38,477 nt of DNA from the NCBI GenBank assembly GCA_030656615.1, contig JAUSOY010000068.1, forward strand, positions 1 to 38,477. The letters run 5' to 3'. Position numbers and translations under genes: made by a program. Within the stretch, counting starts at the first letter, position 1, and every line of letters begins with the position of its first letter. This DNA is from Bacteroidales bacterium (lineage in GTDB: Bacteria; Bacteroidota; Bacteroidia; Bacteroidales; TTA-H9). Shown here one piece after another: positions 1 to 9,310 of the stretch. The notes beneath the pieces are model-generated. The model had not been told where the DNA came from, did no database searches, and saw nothing but the letters and a program-made list of their open reading frames with translations.

Positions 1-49
1 ATTCGTCGTCGTCAACTCCTAAATTTGTACTGTTCAATAGATCCGTCAT
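1..49 (-). CDS. Possible 5' end of an unknown gene running off the left edge
   Basis: On the minus strand an ATG at position 49 opens a reading frame of 16 codons that stays open to the window edge. The visible start reads M-T-D-L-L-N-S-T-N-L-G-V and then a run of acidic residues. This is too short to identify a family. It is reported because the frame is open, it starts with ATG and it follows a 415-bp gene-free stretch that could hold its promoter. It could equally be a chance frame. Confidence 0.3.
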   Translation of the reverse strand, partial: MTDLLNSTNLGVDDDE

Positions 50-464
50 ACTTATACAATTATTTGGTTATTGCTTGATTAATTAACCATGGAAAGGTAC
101 GTAAATATTTATTTGTTTACTTCTGTTTATTTTAAAAAAACACTAATGCCTTATTAAATATTATTGTGGTACTATTTATACACGCTACTACGTGATTAGT
201 ATATTTACTACACCTTGCATAAAGATAGATAATTTTCTTCAAAATAGAAATTAATAATTTCTATATATTTAGATTTTAAGTTTATTAATTCAGTATTTGC
301 CCCTCCCCATCTTGAAGATTTAAGGTGATATCCGAAACTGAAATTATATAGACAATTATCTGGCAAGTGATTAATCCTTAAAGTGCTAATTATTCCAGAT
401 ATCGTATCTTATGACAATCAAGACAAGTAAAGAAGGTGGTTTATACACAACTTGCCATGATGGT
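50..464. other. Gene-free AT-rich stretch, no recognisable content
   Basis: About 415 bp between the left-edge frame and the end of the aldose epimerase gene. It is AT-rich, with stop codons in all frames at short intervals. I saw no tRNA-like fold, long inverted repeat or terminator with a T-tract. A 5-bp palindrome, AGATA-TCG-TATCT at 397-409, is too short to interpret. The region would hold the promoter of the left-edge gene and the 3' untranslated region of the epimerase gene. Confidence 0.5.
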
Positions 465-1610
465 TTAAAGATGTTCGAATTTGTAAACACTGATCGACTG
501 CCATTTTTCACCAGGACGAATCACTGTATTAGGAAATGAAGGAATATTGGGAGAATCGGGAAACATCTGAGTTTCGAGACAAAAACCAGAATATTGATAA
601 TATGTTTTGCTGTTTTTCCCAATCAATGAACCATCCAAAAAATTTCCGGAATAAAACTGAAGCCCAGGCAAATCCGTCGAAAGCCGTAGTCTTAAACCAC
701 TTGATTTTTCCTCTACCAGAGCAACTTCGCGCAATTTTCTTATTTGATAATTGTCAAGAACATAATTGTTATCGTAGCCTGTCTTAATATTTTTAACATT
801 CTTAATGCGATCTCCAATACGATGCTTCTGAATAAAATCATAATCGCCACCTGCGATCGGAGATAATTCGCCTGTTGGAATTAAATCAGCATCGACCACA
901 CAAATTTTGTGCGCGTTAATCTGAAGGGAATGATCGAGAATTAATCCTTCTCCGGCCAGATTAAAATAAGAATGGTTGGTCAGATTGACTGGGCAAGGCT
1001 TATCTACCGTTGCATGATATTCGATAATAAGCTCATCATCATCTGTAAAAGTATATTTTAGCCGAACATTCATATTACCCGGGTAATTTTCTTCTCCATC
1101 CGGGCTTAAATAGGTTAGTATTAGTTCACAAGCATGATCATTTTCCGGTATCTGAGTATCCCAAACAACTTTATCAAAACCTCTCAGTCCGCCATGCAGA
1201 CTGTGTTTTCCATCATTGGCATTGAGAGAATACGTATTATTGTCCAATTTAAAACCCGAATTACCGATGCGATTAGCGTATCGTCCCACAATGCAGCCAA
1301 AATACGGCGAGTGCTGCACATATTCGCTTAACGAATCGAAACCTAAAACGACATCAATCATTTTCCCGGCACGATTATGTATCTGGAGCGATTGAACAAT
1401 TCCTCCATAATTACAGATTTTAACAACATTTCCATGATTATTGGTTAGTTCATAAAGATATATTTCTTTATCACCGATTTGTCCGAATTTTATTTTATTG
1501 ATAGAATGACTCATCGATTGGGGGATTTTCTTTTTCATATCGTTGTAGGAACACGCCATGAACGATTGAATTATAAGTATAAGGACAAAGTAAAACCAAA
1601 TTTTTTTCAT
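465..1610 (-). CDS. galM: Aldose 1-epimerase (mutarotase), predicted lipoprotein
   Basis: Interconverts the alpha and beta anomers of aldoses such as galactose or glucose. The 381-residue product matches the usual GalM length plus an N-terminal export signal. Family motifs include G-R-Y-A-N-R-I, L-H-G-G near residue 138, N-L-T-N-H-S-Y-F-N-L with the catalytic His near 213, and G-F-C-L-E-T-Q with the catalytic Glu near 346. I chose the ATG at 1610 because it has AAGGA about six bases upstream and begins a lipoprotein signal peptide (M-K-K, a hydrophobic core, then S-F-M-A-C with lipidated Cys near residue 20). A longer frame opens 39 bp earlier but would bury the signal peptide. A lipidated mutarotase fits sugar handling in the periplasm or at the cell surface. 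It stands alone, divergent from the sugar-nucleotide enzyme gene. Confidence 0.9.
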   Translation of the reverse strand: MKKIWFYFVLILIIQSFMACSYNDMKKKIPQSMSHSINKIKFGQIGDKEIYLYELTNNHGNVVKICNYGGIVQSLQIHNRAGKMIDVVLGFDSLSEYVQHSPYFGCIVGRYANRIGNSGFKLDNNTYSLNANDGKHSLHGGLRGFDKVVWDTQIPENDHACELILTYLSPDGEENYPGNMNVRLKYTFTDDDELIIEYHATVDKPCPVNLTNHSYFNLAGEGLILDHSLQINAHKICVVDADLIPTGELSPIAGGDYDFIQKHRIGDRIKNVKNIKTGYDNNYVLDNYQIRKLREVALVEEKSSGLRLRLSTDLPGLQFYSGNFLDGSLIGKNSKTYYQYSGFCLETQMFPDSPNIPSFPNTVIRPGEKWQSISVYKFEHL

Positions 1611-1662
1611 TATTATCCTTTTAAAATTATTGAAATTTATAAATTTCATTTGTTCGTATCTA

Positions 1663-1693
1663 CAAAAGTAATCTCTAATAGTACCCGACTAAA
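1663..1693 (-). promoter_or_regulatory. Candidate promoter for the aldose epimerase gene
   Basis: On the minus strand TACTTTTG (1670 to 1663) matches the Bacteroidota -7 consensus TAnnTTTG exactly. A TTTA at 1693 to 1690, three of four bases of the -33 TTTG, lies 19 bp upstream. This would start transcription roughly 45 bp before the ATG at 1610, which fits the chosen start. It is inferred from consensus only. Confidence 0.45.
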
Positions 1694-1843
1694 TATTTTT
1701 ATTGAAAGATTTGCGGTAATTATCAATATCCGACGAAAGGCCAGGTTCTTATTGATCGGTAACAAATCAGGAATTGCATATGATTGCTGCACCAGATGAA
1801 TAGAATTAAAAACTAATGGTATTTTTGCAAGAAAAAATCCTGC

Positions 1844-3721
1844 ATGGAATTTTTTAAACGTCCTTTTCCCCGTTGGGCACTATTGCTTATCGATCTGGCC
1901 ATTACCGGATTAGCGATTCCGTCTGCATTTTTACTACGCTTCAATTTTGATATACCGGCCAAAGAACTTGATCCCATGCCTGGTATAATTTTTATCTTGA
2001 TTAGTGCACGCTTCGTTTCATTTCTTATCGCCCGAGTACATGCTGGCATGATGCGATATACCAGCACCCACGATGCCGGACGAATTGCTCTGACCAATTT
2101 TGTCGTTTCGCTTCTGCTTGGAATTTCTAACCTGATTACCTGGCAATATGCCGGTATATTCTATTTTCCGTTTTCTATTCTGATTATGGAATTTTTGTTG
2201 ACTACTGTAGGAATGATTTTTATACGATTACTTGTTAAAACTGCTTACCTTGAGTTTAGTGGAAAGGAAAGGCAGAAAATGAATGTCATCATTTTTGGTG
2301 CCGGTCAGGCAGGCATGATTACAAAATCATCGCTCGAAAGAGATGCAGGTATCCGATACAAAACACTCGCATTTGTTGATGATGATAGCAAAAAAGCAGG
2401 AAAAAAAATGGATGGAGTTACCGTTCATCATTCTGCTGAATTGGATAATTTTTTAAAAAACAACGATATCGACATTATCATTCTTGCTGTACAGAACATG
2501 ACCAAACACCGGAAGCAGGAAATTATTGAAATGGCATTAATTTATAATGTAAAAATATTAAATATTCCTCCTGTAAATCAATGGATTAATGGCCAATTAA
2601 GCTTTAATCAAATCCGTAATGTAAAAATTGCCGATTTACTTGGTCGCGACTCTATACAGTTGGATGCTCTGAAAATCGGTCGTGAGATTAATGGGAAAAT
2701 CATTTTAATTACGGGAGCAGCCGGTTCTATAGGTAGTGAAATTGTGAGGCAGATACTTGCATTCCATCCCCAAAAGGTTCTTCTATTTGATAATGCTGAA
2801 ACTCCTTTATTTTATCTCGAACTTGAGTGCATCGAAAAATTTCGCGATAAATCATTCGAAGTTATTGTTGGTGATATTCGGGATAAAGTGAAGTTGGAAT
2901 ATGTTTTCGAAAAGTACCAGCCACATCTTGTGTTTCATGCTGCGGCATATAAACATGTACCCATGATGGAGAGGCAACCGGTGGAAGCCTATATGACGAA
3001 TGTTGGTGGAAGCAGGATACTGGCAGATACTTCCATAAAACATCAGGTGGAGAAGTTTATCATGATTTCGACGGATAAAGCAGTAAATCCCACCAATATC
3101 ATGGGAGCAACTAAACGAGCAGCAGAAATTTATATCCAAAATTTAAACCGCTTACAAAAAACCAAGTTCATCACAACCCGTTTTGGTAATGTACTGGGTT
3201 CCAACGGATCGGTTATTCCTTTGTTTAAAAATCAGATAGAAAATGGTGGTCCTGTAACAATAACCCATCCTGATGTTAATCGTTATTTTATGACCATTCC
3301 TGAAGCCTGTCAACTGGTTTTAGAAGCAAGTATCATAGGCAATGGTGGCGAAATATTCATCTTCGATATGGGCGATTCTGTAAATATTACAGACATGGCA
3401 AAGAAAATGATTAGACTATCAGGCCTCGAACTGGGAAAAGATATTCAGATAGTGTACACCGGATTACGTCCTGGTGAAAAACTATATGAAGAATTATTGA
3501 CCAACGAGGAAAATACAATGCCAACGCATCATCCTAAAATTCTTATCGGAAAAATCAGAGAATATGAATCGGAAATCATTTATAATAGTCTGAATGAAAT
3601 GGAAGACATTTGCCACGAAAATGATAACGATTTGCTTGTGAAAAAATTGAAAGTTCTGATTCCTGAATTTATAAGTCAGAACTCGGAATATTCTAAATTT
3701 GATACGTCCATCAACAATTAA
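1844..3721 (+). CDS. Membrane-anchored nucleotide-sugar 4,6-dehydratase/epimerase (WbpM/FlaA1/CapD family)
   Basis: Acts on UDP-sugars (typically UDP-GlcNAc 4,6-dehydration) to make precursors for capsule, O-antigen or glycoprotein glycans. The 625 residues show about four N-terminal membrane segments (roughly 10-135), a first Rossmann domain starting F-G-A-G-Q-A-G near 151, and a second, catalytic extended-SDR domain with T-G-A-A-G-S-I-G-S near 290-298. In place of the usual Tyr-x-x-x-Lys it has M-G-A-T-K (Met420, Lys424) with Ser409, the Ser-Met-Lys triad known for this family. Length and order match full-size WbpM/PglF relatives. A TATTTTTG at 1820-1827 resembles a -7 element, but no -33 is visible. 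No other polysaccharide genes are in view. It converges with the next kinase gene, leaving only 4 bp between stop codons. The exact substrate cannot be told from sequence. Confidence 0.88.
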   Translation: MEFFKRPFPRWALLLIDLAITGLAIPSAFLLRFNFDIPAKELDPMPGIIFILISARFVSFLIARVHAGMMRYTSTHDAGRIALTNFVVSLLLGISNLITWQYAGIFYFPFSILIMEFLLTTVGMIFIRLLVKTAYLEFSGKERQKMNVIIFGAGQAGMITKSSLERDAGIRYKTLAFVDDDSKKAGKKMDGVTVHHSAELDNFLKNNDIDIIILAVQNMTKHRKQEIIEMALIYNVKILNIPPVNQWINGQLSFNQIRNVKIADLLGRDSIQLDALKIGREINGKIILITGAAGSIGSEIVRQILAFHPQKVLLFDNAETPLFYLELECIEKFRDKSFEVIVGDIRDKVKLEYVFEKYQPHLVFHAAAYKHVPMMERQPVEAYMTNVGGSRILADTSIKHQVEKFIMISTDKAVNPTNIMGATKRAAEIYIQNLNRLQKTKFITTRFGNVLGSNGSVIPLFKNQIENGGPVTITHPDVNRYFMTIPEACQLVLEASIIGNGGEIFIFDMGDSVNITDMAKKMIRLSGLELGKDIQIVYTGLRPGEKLYEELLTNEENTMPTHHPKILIGKIREYESEIIYNSLNEMEDICHENDNDLLVKKLKVLIPEFISQNSEYSKFDTSINN

Positions 3722-3725
3722 AAAA

Positions 3726-5408
3726 TCAAGCCAAATTCTTTCGACATCCCGCAATTGGTAAATCCACAACAAATTCTGAACCGATATCCGGTTCAGAAAT
3801 CAGAATAATACTTCCACCTAACAGTTCCACAAGGGTTTTAGTAATAAACAAACCCAGTCCGGAACCTTCGTATGCGCGATTTGTTCCCTCGTCGATTTGA
3901 CGAAAACGACTGAACACAATTTCCTGCTTATTCTTAGGAATTCCAATTCCGGTATCTTTAACATAAAACCGGACTATTTCAGAACTAATTTTTTGATATC
4001 CAAACAATATTTCACCGGAGAACGTAAATTTATTAGCATTTGATAAAAGATTATAAAATATTTGCTTGAAACGAACCTCATCGCTTGTTATCCAAATTGA
4101 ATCCTGGTCAGAAAAGTCGGTTACAAAAACTACAGCGCCCTTATGTTTCTTTTCTATCTGTTGATCGACCACTACTTCAATTTCTTTCAGAACCCTTAAT
4201 AATTTGAAAGGGGCTTCAGTCATATTCAGCAAACCCGCTTCTATTTTTGAAACATCAATAATATCATTTATCAAATTCAGGAGTATTTGTCCATTTCCAT
4301 TAATATGACTTACGTATTTTTCGCGATCCTCTATTGATAAATCTTTATCAATCAGCAACTCACCGAAGCCAATGATTGCGTTCATGGGGGTGCGGATTTC
4401 ATGCGACATATTTGCTAAAAAGGAAGATTTAAGTCTGTCAGCCTCCTCTGCTTTTTGCTTTTCTACTTTTAGTAGTCTTTCGGTTTCTGATTTATCAATC
4501 AATTCCTGGTTTAGTAAAATCGTTTTCTTTCTTACACTAACACGCAGACTCCATGTCCATAATACGGAAGCTGTCAAAACCATTATTAAAAACGCAACAA
4601 ATATCAATAATATTAAATATGAACGACGAGATACTTTTGTATCGGCTTGCAAAAACCATTTCTTTTGTATGCTACTGTATGACTCATCATTACTCAATTC
4701 ATCCAAAGCCAAGTTGATTTTTTCATTTATCCCGACCAACTTTATATTCGTTGCGATGGCATATTCTCGATATAAAACCTTAATCCCTGTTTTCTGTATA
4801 TTATCAGCGGGAAAAGTTTTGAAATAGTTTTCAGCAACAATATCCGGCATAAAGAGGCAATCGCCATATCCCAATGATAATTTCTGAAAGCCCTCCAATG
4901 GACTTTCTACATATATTAACTCCGCTTCAGAACTGATACTCAACAAATACTCCTTCAACACCTTCACATTCTGTATAATAATCCGTATTCCGTGATGCGT
5001 TCTTACATCATTGAGAGAGTTCAATGGAGAATCGGAGCGAACATAAAATTCGTGGGCAGTAATAAGAGTTGGAAGGCTAAAAAGGACATCGTCATTTCTT
5101 CCACGATTAATATACATTCCGGGGACAATATCTACTTCACCTGATATTAGTTTTTTTTGAATTTCGAACCATGGTCCATATTTAAAAACAAACTTAAATC
5201 CAGCCTTTTTCGCGACCAGTTTTATCAAATCGATATCGAACCCATCGGGTTCGCCCTGTGAATTAATATATTGGAGAGGAGGGTAATTCTCATCAAAACC
5301 AACAACTAAGGTATCCTTTAAGCCGTCTGACTGGCCATTTAGAGGTGTCATTAATAACATCAGTAGTGCAATAAACAAAGAATGCCATATACATCTGTTA
5401 TTCCACAT
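3726..5408 (-). CDS. Sensor histidine kinase with periplasmic solute-binding (SBP family 3) sensor domain
   Basis: Predicted inner-membrane sensor kinase of about 560 residues. Order: signal peptide (about 1-25), a family-3 periplasmic binding domain (about 33-255, beginning V-V-G-F-D-E-N-Y-P-P-L), a transmembrane helix (about 262-286), a short coiled coil, HisKA with S-H-E-I-R-T-P (phospho-acceptor His about 336), then HATPase_c with N-box, D-T-G-I-G-I and G-S-G-L-G-L. There is no receiver domain, so it needs a separate response regulator, and none is visible here. The sensor resembles the Venus-flytrap modules of BvgS/EvgS, present once. I chose the ATG at 5408 because it begins the signal peptide; the frame extends back to 5525, and 5441 is another possible start. 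It diverges from the hybrid kinase gene at 5575. The ligand, perhaps an amino acid, is unknown. Confidence 0.85.
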   Translation of the reverse strand: MWNNRCIWHSLFIALLMLLMTPLNGQSDGLKDTLVVGFDENYPPLQYINSQGEPDGFDIDLIKLVAKKAGFKFVFKYGPWFEIQKKLISGEVDIVPGMYINRGRNDDVLFSLPTLITAHEFYVRSDSPLNSLNDVRTHHGIRIIIQNVKVLKEYLLSISSEAELIYVESPLEGFQKLSLGYGDCLFMPDIVAENYFKTFPADNIQKTGIKVLYREYAIATNIKLVGINEKINLALDELSNDESYSSIQKKWFLQADTKVSRRSYLILLIFVAFLIMVLTASVLWTWSLRVSVRKKTILLNQELIDKSETERLLKVEKQKAEEADRLKSSFLANMSHEIRTPMNAIIGFGELLIDKDLSIEDREKYVSHINGNGQILLNLINDIIDVSKIEAGLLNMTEAPFKLLRVLKEIEVVVDQQIEKKHKGAVVFVTDFSDQDSIWITSDEVRFKQIFYNLLSNANKFTFSGEILFGYQKISSEIVRFYVKDTGIGIPKNKQEIVFSRFRQIDEGTNRAYEGSGLGLFITKTLVELLGGSIILISEPDIGSEFVVDLPIAGCRKNLA

Positions 5409-5574
5409 ATTTATTTTAATTCTTAAATCAGTATCCAGCATTACAAAAAATCTTCTGAAAAGTATTAATAATTTATCAATAAAACACCTAATATAAAATT
5501 TCGCTTGTTTATTTTTGCAATTCACAACAATTTAACGGTGTGGTGGTTTATTCATTAGAGATTGGCAAAAGCAC

Positions 5575-8500
5575 ATGAAAATATTATCCCTTATTATCAG
5601 TTTTTTATTCATGTCATGGGCAAGCGCTCAGGAAATAAATTTCATACGGTATACCTCAGCAGATGGTCTTGGAAGCGAACTTTGCAAATCTGTGACTTCT
5701 GATACCACTGGATTTATTTACACGGCAACCGATGATGGTCTGTTTTTATTTGATGGAAAAATATTCACCAAGATTTTATACCCGGAAGCAGGAATCCAAG
5801 CCAAGCATGTATTTAGAACATCAAAAGGCAAAGTATTGATTTCTACTGATATGGGGTTATATTTTCTGAGTCAGGCCGTGCCAAAAGTGCAACTTAAGTT
5901 AATAGCAGGTGGTAATGTAATGGCTGTTGAAAACGAATTATGGTATCCGAAACTGATTTTTGAGGATCAAAAAAAACGTGTTTGGATTACAGATAACCAC
6001 CAGATTTTCCGACTCGATGATAACAATACACTCCATAGTGCCAGTGACCAACCCGAAATTGATTCTGATAATGTTACCCGATCTTTTATTCTCACTGATG
6101 ACGGACTTGGGAATCTGTGGGCTTTTTATGGACATGGTAAAGTATTTCTTTATAACGAAAAAACAGGCCGTTTTCAGGCATTTCCAAATACGTTTGATTT
6201 TCAGGTTCATCATGCACTTTGTACCAATGCCGGCACATTACTCTTATCAACCAATGAAGGCCTCATTGAGTTAAACACGCATAATAAGCAAAAACTTACC
6301 ATTCGTCGAACACTATCCAAACTCGAATTTTCATGGATTCAGGCCTTAGAAAATGGTAATTATGTAGGAGGAACATGGAAAGATGGACTTTTTCAGATAA
6401 ATATTGATGAATCAGAAGCTGTATTTACAAAAATAGGATTTGATGATCTGATAAATGTTAATCACATTTTCAAAGATCGCAGAAACAACATCTGGGTGTC
6501 TACTGATAATGGTTTGGTTCTCATTCGATACCAAATTTTCAGAAACATCATTTCGAAGACTGATAAACAATACATCCATGATATTGTACAACATCACGAT
6601 GGTAGTATATTCTATTCCGGTGGGAAAAATATTGTCCGCATTTCACTATTATCAGGCAAAGAAACATCCGAAGAAGTATATAAAGCTTCTGCTAATCAAG
6701 AGATTCTCCGATTGGCTTTTCGGAAAAATTCGCTTTTGTTTTCTGATAATCTGGGGCATATATATTCTCTGGATTTAAATACGAACATCTCAAAAAGTAT
6801 ATATTTCGAGTCAGAAAAACCTATTTTTATTCTTGAAGAAGACAAAAATGGTAATATTTGGTTTTGTCAGGATCAGACCACTGGCGTTTTGAAAATGGAC
6901 AGTTACAATGAAGTAAAACAATACTTACCCATTCGTAATCAAAATTCAAGGATTATCACGGTAAAGCCTGACAAAAAAACCGGTAATATTTATTTAGGCG
7001 GTAATACCGATCAAAACTATTTAATCCGGTACGAACCGGCATCTGACAGTTTTTATAATCTTAGTCAAGTTGTTAAATTTCAGCACAACGTTGATATTAA
7101 TGTAAATGACATATGCATTGCATCAACTGATTCTATATGGCTTGCCACATCTTTCGGACTCGTTTTGTACAACAAAAAAGAATTTAAACGCATCGATCTT
7201 GAAGAAAACACATCAAATACCATAAAGGGTATCGATTTAAATAAGGATGGCAGTTTGTGGCTTAGCTTGAGTACAGGCATGCTTCGTTACAAGAGTGGTG
7301 TTATTACTTCTTTTTCTGAACAGGACGGACTGCCCATCAAAACAATGACATACCGTAGTGTTTTATGCGATTCTAAAGGCAATGTCTGGACCGGTAGTAT
7401 TGCAGGCCTTTCCACCGCAGAAAACATGCCTGAGCCTGCACTTACACCAATAGCCCTTTTATGGAAATTCGAAATTAACGGTAAAGAAACCATAAGCAAT
7501 GAAAAGAGCATATATATCAACAAAAAGTCATTCGCCCGTTTTACTTTTAATACACCAAGTTACCCCGGCTTTTCATTAAGATACCAGTATAAAATTTATT
7601 CATCAACAGATACTGCGAGATGGATAGACATGAATAATCCATTAGAGATTTTTCCGGATGGACTCAAAAACGGAAACTATACCCTGGAAATACGGGTCAA
7701 AAAAGCGGGGAATTATCTATGGAGTCAAAAATTAGCATTCAATTTAATTATCAAGAATATCTGGTACGAATCCTTTTGGTTTTGGGGAATTCTAATATCC
7801 TTTATTGTGGGAATAACCTACTTAATATTTTATTACCGAATCCGCTTATCACGCATTTCAGAAATTAAATTGCACAAAGAAATTGTTGACCGTACTAAGG
7901 AAATCCAATTACAAAAAATTCATATTCTCGAGCAAAAATCAGCGATTGAAAGAAAGAATGAAATTTTAGAAGTCACCAATGCTGAATTGACTATTCAAAA
8001 ACAAAAAGCGGAAAATCTCGCTTTAATGAAATCGCAATTTCTGTCAAATATGAGCCATGAATTGCGAACTCCTATGAATGCAGTCATCGGGATGACCTAT
8101 ATATTGTTGCAAGAGGAACCCAATCCAGCTCAGACCGAAAATCTGAATACACTACGTTTTTCTGCCGAAAATCTTCTGGCTTTAATCAACGATATTCTGG
8201 ATTTCAGTAAAATTGATGCCGGCAAAATATCCTTTGAAGAAGCCGACTTTGATGTCCGTGATAAAATTCACTCGGTTTTACAGGTTATGAAAGTCAGAGC
8301 TAATGAAAAAAATATTGAATTTCAAACAGATATAGATCCTAAGCTTCCTGATTTTGTCGTTGGAGATCCGCTTCGATTTAATCAGGTATTATTCAACATC
8401 ATTGGCAATGCCGTTAAATTCACGGAAAAAGGTAAAGTAGGGATCTCTGTAAAACTATTAAACTTTACCGATTTTGATATTTTACTGGAAGGCAAAATAA

Positions 8501-9162
8501 CGGATACTGGTATTGGTATTGATGCTAAACGAATTGATGCCATTTTCGATACATTTGCCCAGGCCGATTTGGGTATCACCCGCAAATATGGTGGCACCGG
8601 ACTTGGATTATCCATCACTAAAAAACTCATCGAACTACAAGGCGGAAGTATTGAAGTAGAAAGCACTGAAGGGCGTGGTAGCACATTCCGGTTTGTTATC
8701 CCCTATAAAAGGAGTGAGAAAAAGCATTCTAATCAAAATGATACCTATTCACAATCCTACGTTACCTTCAATAAAGAAAAAGTTCTTCTGGTTGACGACA
8801 ATCAGGTAAATCTGATTGTTGCCCGTAAATTTCTGATGAAATGGAATCTGGATGTAGATACTGCAGAAAACGGTATCGAAGCCGTTGAAAAAGCAATAAA
8901 AAATCGATATCAACTTATCTTCATGGATATTCAAATGCCGGAAATGGATGGGTCAGCCGCTACCCGCAAAATTCGTGAATTTGAAACCACGAATGGAACG
9001 ATACGCACGCCCATCATTGCACTGACAGCATCGGCATTAATCGAGGTTAAAACCCGACTCATCAAGGAAGGAATGGATGATTTTGTAACCAAACCATTCA
9101 ATCCCAGCGAGCTGAATTACAAGGTATCATTGTATCTGAATAAAACGGAAGAAAAAAACTAA
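5575..9162 (+). CDS. Hybrid two-component sensor: periplasmic propeller, Y_Y_Y, kinase and receiver, no DNA-binding domain
   Basis: A 1195-residue one-piece sensor of the type abundant in Bacteroidota. It has a signal peptide ending A-S-A-Q (about 1-19) and a large periplasmic region with repeated two-component-propeller blades marked by G-N-x-W / x-x-I-W motifs. Next come a Y_Y_Y-like domain (about 656-726), one membrane helix (about 734-755), a coiled coil, HisKA with S-H-E-L-R-T-P (His828), HATPase_c, and a C-terminal receiver with M-D-I-Q-M-P (phospho-acceptor Asp1118). Many relatives that control glycan use end in an AraC-type DNA-binding domain. Here the protein stops right after the receiver, so the phosphate must pass on, or the receiver may be regulatory only. 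A TATTTTTG at 5510-5517 could be its -7 element. The ligand is unknown. The 3' end converges with the MetS-like gene, 4 bp apart. Confidence 0.9.
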   Translation: MKILSLIISFLFMSWASAQEINFIRYTSADGLGSELCKSVTSDTTGFIYTATDDGLFLFDGKIFTKILYPEAGIQAKHVFRTSKGKVLISTDMGLYFLSQAVPKVQLKLIAGGNVMAVENELWYPKLIFEDQKKRVWITDNHQIFRLDDNNTLHSASDQPEIDSDNVTRSFILTDDGLGNLWAFYGHGKVFLYNEKTGRFQAFPNTFDFQVHHALCTNAGTLLLSTNEGLIELNTHNKQKLTIRRTLSKLEFSWIQALENGNYVGGTWKDGLFQINIDESEAVFTKIGFDDLINVNHIFKDRRNNIWVSTDNGLVLIRYQIFRNIISKTDKQYIHDIVQHHDGSIFYSGGKNIVRISLLSGKETSEEVYKASANQEILRLAFRKNSLLFSDNLGHIYSLDLNTNISKSIYFESEKPIFILEEDKNGNIWFCQDQTTGVLKMDSYNEVKQYLPIRNQNSRIITVKPDKKTGNIYLGGNTDQNYLIRYEPASDSFYNLSQVVKFQHNVDINVNDICIASTDSIWLATSFGLVLYNKKEFKRIDLEENTSNTIKGIDLNKDGSLWLSLSTGMLRYKSGVITSFSEQDGLPIKTMTYRSVLCDSKGNVWTGSIAGLSTAENMPEPALTPIALLWKFEINGKETISNEKSIYINKKSFARFTFNTPSYPGFSLRYQYKIYSSTDTARWIDMNNPLEIFPDGLKNGNYTLEIRVKKAGNYLWSQKLAFNLIIKNIWYESFWFWGILISFIVGITYLIFYYRIRLSRISEIKLHKEIVDRTKEIQLQKIHILEQKSAIERKNEILEVTNAELTIQKQKAENLALMKSQFLSNMSHELRTPMNAVIGMTYILLQEEPNPAQTENLNTLRFSAENLLALINDILDFSKIDAGKISFEEADFDVRDKIHSVLQVMKVRANEKNIEFQTDIDPKLPDFVVGDPLRFNQVLFNIIGNAVKFTEKGKVGISVKLLNFTDFDILLEGKITDTGIGIDAKRIDAIFDTFAQADLGITRKYGGTGLGLSITKKLIELQGGSIEVESTEGRGSTFRFVIPYKRSEKKHSNQNDTYSQSYVTFNKEKVLLVDDNQVNLIVARKFLMKWNLDVDTAENGIEAVEKAIKNRYQLIFMDIQMPEMDGSAATRKIREFETTNGTIRTPIIALTASALIEVKTRLIKEGMDDFVTKPFNPSELNYKVSLYLNKTEEKN

Positions 9163-9166
9163 CATT

Positions 9167-9307
9167 CTATTCATCATCATCATTTTCTGAATATGAATCC
9201 GGCTCTTGTTTTTTAGGACAAGTGTAAATTCTATAAAAGAAATATACCGACAAACTTATTACAACCGTCCATACCGAGGCCATCATAATTATTGCACTGA
9301 TATTCAT
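9167..9307 (-). CDS. MetS-like small subunit of the NSS symporter (46 residues)
   Basis: A short frame that standard length cut-offs miss. It has ATG at 9307, TAG at 9167-9169 and 46 codons. Residues about 3-25 form one hydrophobic helix (starts M-N-I-S-A-I-I-M-M-A, contains V-W-T-V-V-I-S-L-S-V-Y-F-F-Y). A short polar, very acidic tail ending D-D-D-E follows. It starts three bases after the stop of the NSS transporter gene, on the same strand. Small single-helix proteins encoded directly next to NSS genes are known as MetS-type subunits (methionine/alanine importer MetPS), and this one fits in size, topology and position. The function is assigned from context; the sequence itself is too short for a sure family match. 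Confidence 0.72.
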   Translation of the reverse strand: MNISAIIMMASVWTVVISLSVYFFYRIYTCPKKQEPDSYSENDDDE

Positions 9308-9310
9308 TGT

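Noticed and set aside
397-409. Short palindrome AGATA-TCG-TATCT in the left intergenic region
   Set aside because: Five-bp arms in AT-rich DNA are expected by chance, and no second copy was seen.
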